A stretch of 64,000 bases of DNA from Ornithodoros turicata (lineage: Eukaryota > Arthropoda > Arachnida > Ixodida > Argasidae), in assembly GCF_037126465.1 (NCBI RefSeq), contig NC_088206.1, positions 57,144,841 to 57,208,840 on the forward strand, given 5' to 3'. Below the pieces are notes generated by a model. It was given only the letters and a program-made list of their open reading frames with translations, had not been told where the DNA came from and did not search any database. Positions 30,916 through 64,000 of the stretch are shown one piece after another. The stretch's first letter is position 1. The number at the start of each line of letters is the position of its first letter. The translations under genes and the position numbers were made by a program.

Positions 30916-31879
30916 GGCTTGATCCTTTATCTGAAAAACGACAACGGCATCGACTCACCAAAAAAAGATGTTGTCATCGTGCCAAGCTTCTATCTCTCGT
31001 AATTAAAAAGTTAATTGGTCAAAATGAATGAGGATAATGCCCCAGGAGGTTGCTAATGCGCTCATAAGGTGGGCCATTTGACTTAAAACATATAGCCGTT
31101 TCTCGTAAAAGAAAAACAAAACAAAACGAAACAAGTATTTCCCCATTTTATAAAATTCTGTCCACAGTTAGCGTGGACACCCTGTACATATATATGTATT
31201 TATCTTCCTTTTTTGCTTATTTCATAGTTCTACACATGTACAAAAAATACTGTACAAGGATATCTCCAGCAAAGCAACAAAGTGCTTGCATTGCCCTATG
31301 AGGTTGCAGCAATGCGGAAGCTGTCAACAGTTCTTGCCGCAATGATTTTACGTTCCTCTGCTGCAGATAAAGAAGAAAAAAAAATCTGTACAAGGAACAC
31401 GTGGTTATCACATTCACTCCCATCAATGTATAATGCTGCATTAAAATTATACTTTACACCTTCACGCACCAGCGCAAATATACAGACCCCATCCTGCATT
31501 CATCTTCTTTTTAAAACACTGTCATATCATTCAACCATTGCATTAAGAAAGCATATTAAAACCTACGTGTCACACTGAACAAGTGCATTCTACAGGGACC
31601 TAGTCAAGTTTCTACAAAGCTAAAAAAAAGGCACCCTCAGACAAAGGTACTAAAAACGGAGAGTACCTAACACGACGGCCGAGAATGCCGTTAAATGAAC
31701 CGGGTTCTAATGTAATATACTTTGCATCATAGGTAGACCCTCCAAGGACAAAGGAATCTCTCGATGGCAATGTCCCACGAACTGAGTCCTGTGTTGGTGG
31801 GTGATTGCCGGAAGGAGGAGGGATGACAGGGTTGCCTGCCCATTCTTTCTGGTCAGATGAGCACCCTCAGGTGATGGGC
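30916..31879. other. Region downstream of MAP4K3 stop, probable 3' UTR
   Basis: No coding sequence was found. I found no minus-strand AATAAA in this stretch, so the transcript end cannot be placed. Confidence 0.4.
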
Positions 31880-62975
<31,096 letters not shown>

Positions 62976-64000
62976 CTACAAGACGCAGAAACAGACTTTT
63001 TAGGTGCTGTCCTCAATGCTGTTACCTCGTCAAAAAGTGTGTCACAACAGCGAGAAGCAAGGATCAGGTGTAAATTCTACCAGAATTCTAAACTCTAAAA
63101 TAATAATTCTAAATACCAGCTAAATTCCAGTAAATACTAAAATACCAGCACCGGACAGCTGTTCAGTGCCTGTACGGCAACATTTGACTACTTATAAACT
63201 CATACACTGCATGCAGCCAAAGAGCTTAGTCTTCTTTTTTTCTCTCTCTTAGGTGTGAATTCTGGTACTTAGTACTGTTACTGGGACATAGTTCCCATTG
63301 AATTTTGCACCAAAAATTCAAAGGTCTTTGTGATGAAGAACCCCCGCGATGAAAAACAGTTTATGACCAGGGCTTCAATACTTCTCAAACATATTTATAA
63401 GCTACAGGTAGTGCACGAGGGAATACATTGAGATTTCACAATAGTGATCCGTTCACAAACGTGATTGACAATTCCTGAATATTAGAGATAATCGAATACA
63501 AAGGAACATTAATGAATACAACGGAGGGTGCCGTTCATTTCCCGCACTTCTGGTTTCCACTACTGATTGCTATTGCAATGAGCGCTAACTCTTGTGGCTT
63601 TGAAACCATAATTCTGACTCCGGAAAAGCAGAATTTGCACTAGCAGCTCTACGAGAATAAGAAAAGATACAACATCAAGGGTCTTCAATGACTGAGGAAA
63701 ATTCCAGGGTTTTTCAGACCTCAAAAATTCCATTTTTGAATTCCAGGGTGTTTCAAGGACCAGTGGGAAGCATGCTTTGATCGACGATAATGAGAGCGCG
63801 AATATACAAATGGGTCCACAAATATACGACATTCTGGAGGTTATCTACAGTGCTATTCATATGCATTCTGGCGAATGGTCAGCAAAAATCAAGCTCATGG
63901 TTATTTTTGTGCAAAGGTGGGGTGAAGAGTGGTAGTCCCCCCTCGGAATGTGGCACAGAAGGAAGAAATAATTTATTCGGGATAACTAGACTGCCCTCGA
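62976..64000. other. MAP4K3 intron at the window edge, nothing recognised
   Basis: No exon or clear repeat boundary was found. A pyrimidine run (tcttctttttttctctctct) lies at 63230-63249. Confidence 0.4.

Overview
This is a eukaryotic window, most likely from a chelicerate and quite possibly a hard tick. I base that on two spliced animal protein kinase genes with GT-AG introns, genes spread over tens of kilobases, and an unusually dense load of DNA transposons, MITEs, tRNA-derived SINEs and decayed LINEs. The tick assignment is an inference from remembered repeat types. No database search was possible and the species is not established.

Layout. Bases 474-736 (+) are the last exon of an alpha/beta-hydrolase (epoxide-hydrolase-like) gene that enters from the left. 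An intact, unrecognised 203-codon membrane-protein ORF lies at 5677-6288 (-). Decayed LINE sequence (7929-8885) and a composite pogo/Tigger-type element (9564-11893) follow. A complete CDKL1/4-type kinase gene occupies 15211-21249 (+) in nine exons encoding 324 residues. Its third intron holds a near-intact mariner (16207-17508) broken by one stop codon, and its predicted stop codon lies at the edge of a palindromic MITE. Bases 21250-31879 carry repeats but no gene I can support.

From 31880 to 62975 (-) runs a MAP4K3 (GLK; fly happyhour) orthologue, converging on the CDKL gene. I could place 24 exons whose phases join without a break into 858 codons plus a stop. Only the N-terminal exon or exons, with the glycine-rich loop, lie beyond the right edge. 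Its introns hold most of the repeats: hAT-type MITEs with 8-bp target duplications, a 1.75-kb hAT with a transposase fragment, two copies of a 673/674-bp TA-flanked element, a long foldback whose arms are tRNA-like, a poly-C-tailed SINE and two LINE fragments.

Functionally the window holds one metabolic hydrolase (partial), one CMGC-group kinase and one Ste20-group kinase that acts in nutrient/TOR and stress-MAPK signalling. Nothing suggests that they form one system. The distinctive content is the transposon ecology: several apparently unlabelled MITE families, nested insertions with clean target duplications, and a short hairpin module shared between families with different termini.
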